Shown one piece after another: positions 63,549-64,000 of a DNA stretch of 64,000 nt. Within the stretch, counting starts at the first letter, position 1, and every line of letters starts with the position of its first letter. The translations under genes were made by a program, and so were the position numbers. The stretch is from Dyadobacter arcticus (GTDB taxonomy: Bacteria; Bacteroidota; Bacteroidia; Cytophagales; Spirosomataceae): the NCBI RefSeq assembly GCF_011762185.1, contig NZ_JAASQJ010000001.1, positions 744,001 through 808,000 of the forward strand. Direction: 5' to 3'. Below the pieces are notes generated by a model. It was not told the origin of the DNA and did not search any database. It saw only the letters and a list, made by a program, of their open reading frames with translations.

Positions 63549-63625
63549 GGGCGTTGAACAGTATGGTAACCCGGCGGCGTGGCTTTTAAGGGATAGTATA
63601 AAAAGGCTCCAATAAAAATCGGTTT

Positions 63626-64000
63626 ATGAAGTATTTATGGGTTTTCCTGCTTGCTTTCAGCATTTCCTGGAAAATCAATGCTCAGATGCCGACGCTCACG
63701 CTGGAACATCTTACCACCAAAGATGGGCTTCCATCCAATGATGTATGGTGCATAACTAAAGACAAAGGAGGTTTTTTATGGATCGGTACCGGTCGTAACA
63801 TTTGCAGGTACGACGGTTATGATTTTCTCCGCCTCGATAGCCTGTTATTGGGCTACTGTTCCGGTGTATCCACGGATTCGAAGGGAGATATTTTTACTTC
63901 GGTTGACACAAGGGGACTGGTTAAAATTGATATTAAGACTCTTGAAGTAAGCACGCTGCTGCACAATAACTACGACGATTCAGATCCGGGTAATGACCTG
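63626..64000 (+). CDS. Two-component regulator propeller-type sensor, N-terminal part (partial)
   Basis: The frame is open to the right edge, giving 125 residues. A signal peptide (residues 1-20, ending KINAQ) is followed by the first propeller blade, HLTTKDGLPSNDVWCITKD with GGFLWIGTG and YDGYDF. These are the hallmark repeats of periplasmic two-component regulator propellers. In such proteins about 14 blades lead to a membrane helix and a kinase or DNA-binding output, which would lie outside this window. The ligand is unknown. Confidence 0.75.
   Translation, partial: MKYLWVFLLAFSISWKINAQMPTLTLEHLTTKDGLPSNDVWCITKDKGGFLWIGTGRNICRYDGYDFLRLDSLLLGYCSGVSTDSKGDIFTSVDTRGLVKIDIKTLEVSTLLHNNYDDSDPGNDL

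Noticed and set aside
1..64000. CRISPR array, prophage, insertion sequence or rRNA operon
   Set aside because: No regularly spaced direct repeats, phage structural or integrase genes, transposase frames or rRNA sequences were seen.

Overview
The window looks like a chromosomal segment of a Bacteroidota bacterium, most likely order Cytophagales and close to Dyadobacter. That placement is inferred from gene content: type IX secretion (T9SS) C-terminal sorting domains, a GldD gliding lipoprotein, PVC-type haem proteins, FG-GAP/VCBS proteins, a TonB receptor with a carboxypeptidase-regulatory-like N-terminus, and promoters of the TTTG-N19/20-TAnnTTTG type. I see no prophage, insertion sequence, CRISPR array or rRNA. 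There is one tRNA (Leu, anticodon TAG).

Layout. Positions 1-2800 hold the end of an apiosidase-like glycosidase, a C1q-like secreted protein and a T9SS cargo protein. Positions 3010-8697 form a tight three-gene operon: PVC haem/cytochrome c dehydrogenase, FG-GAP protein, and sugar epimerase. Positions 8807-13298 hold a penicillin-acylase-family hydrolase, malate:quinone oxidoreductase and a collagen-like lipoprotein. Positions 13681-20119 hold two tandem gingipain-like (C25) T9SS proteases. Convergent to them, at 20134-22265, is the most interesting locus: a 49-residue peptide with a textbook lasso-peptide leader, followed by a lasso-cyclase-type asparagine synthetase homologue, with no B1/B2 processing genes nearby. 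Positions 22396-31828 hold a lipoprotein, udk, a three-unit repeat protein, comB, gcvT, an FG-GAP protein, a zinc metallopeptidase, rfaE2, a LPG-synthase-like flippase and panD. Positions 32035-38912 hold a Tat-exported Gfo/Idh protein, panC, a short GT5 starch-synthase-like protein, glmS, gldD and an unknown protein.

Positions 38918-41445 hold an SDR dehydrogenase and a pentonate-type dehydratase. Positions 42818-46945 hold a coherent metal regulon: a MerC-like protein, a Fur-family repressor, and a TonB receptor with a lipoprotein. The shared perfect palindrome TTGCAAC-N3-GTTGCAA lies upstream of the divergent MerC-like/Fur-family pair and upstream of the receptor operon. Positions 47724-50688 hold a Tat-exported propeller protein, a PfkB kinase and an SDR. 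Positions 50794-54989 hold clpX, clpP, an XRE regulator and tig. Positions 55146-63548 hold tRNA-Leu, relA/spoT, fur, purA, a SNF2 helicase and two small ORFs. A two-component-type propeller sensor runs off the right edge.

How the genes work together. Much of the window is housekeeping (protein quality control, stringent response, cofactor, purine and amino-sugar synthesis). The accessory part is mostly periplasmic or exported carbohydrate handling plus T9SS-secreted proteins. The candidate for an undescribed system is the two-gene lasso-like locus. The Fur-family operator set is the best supported regulatory circuit.
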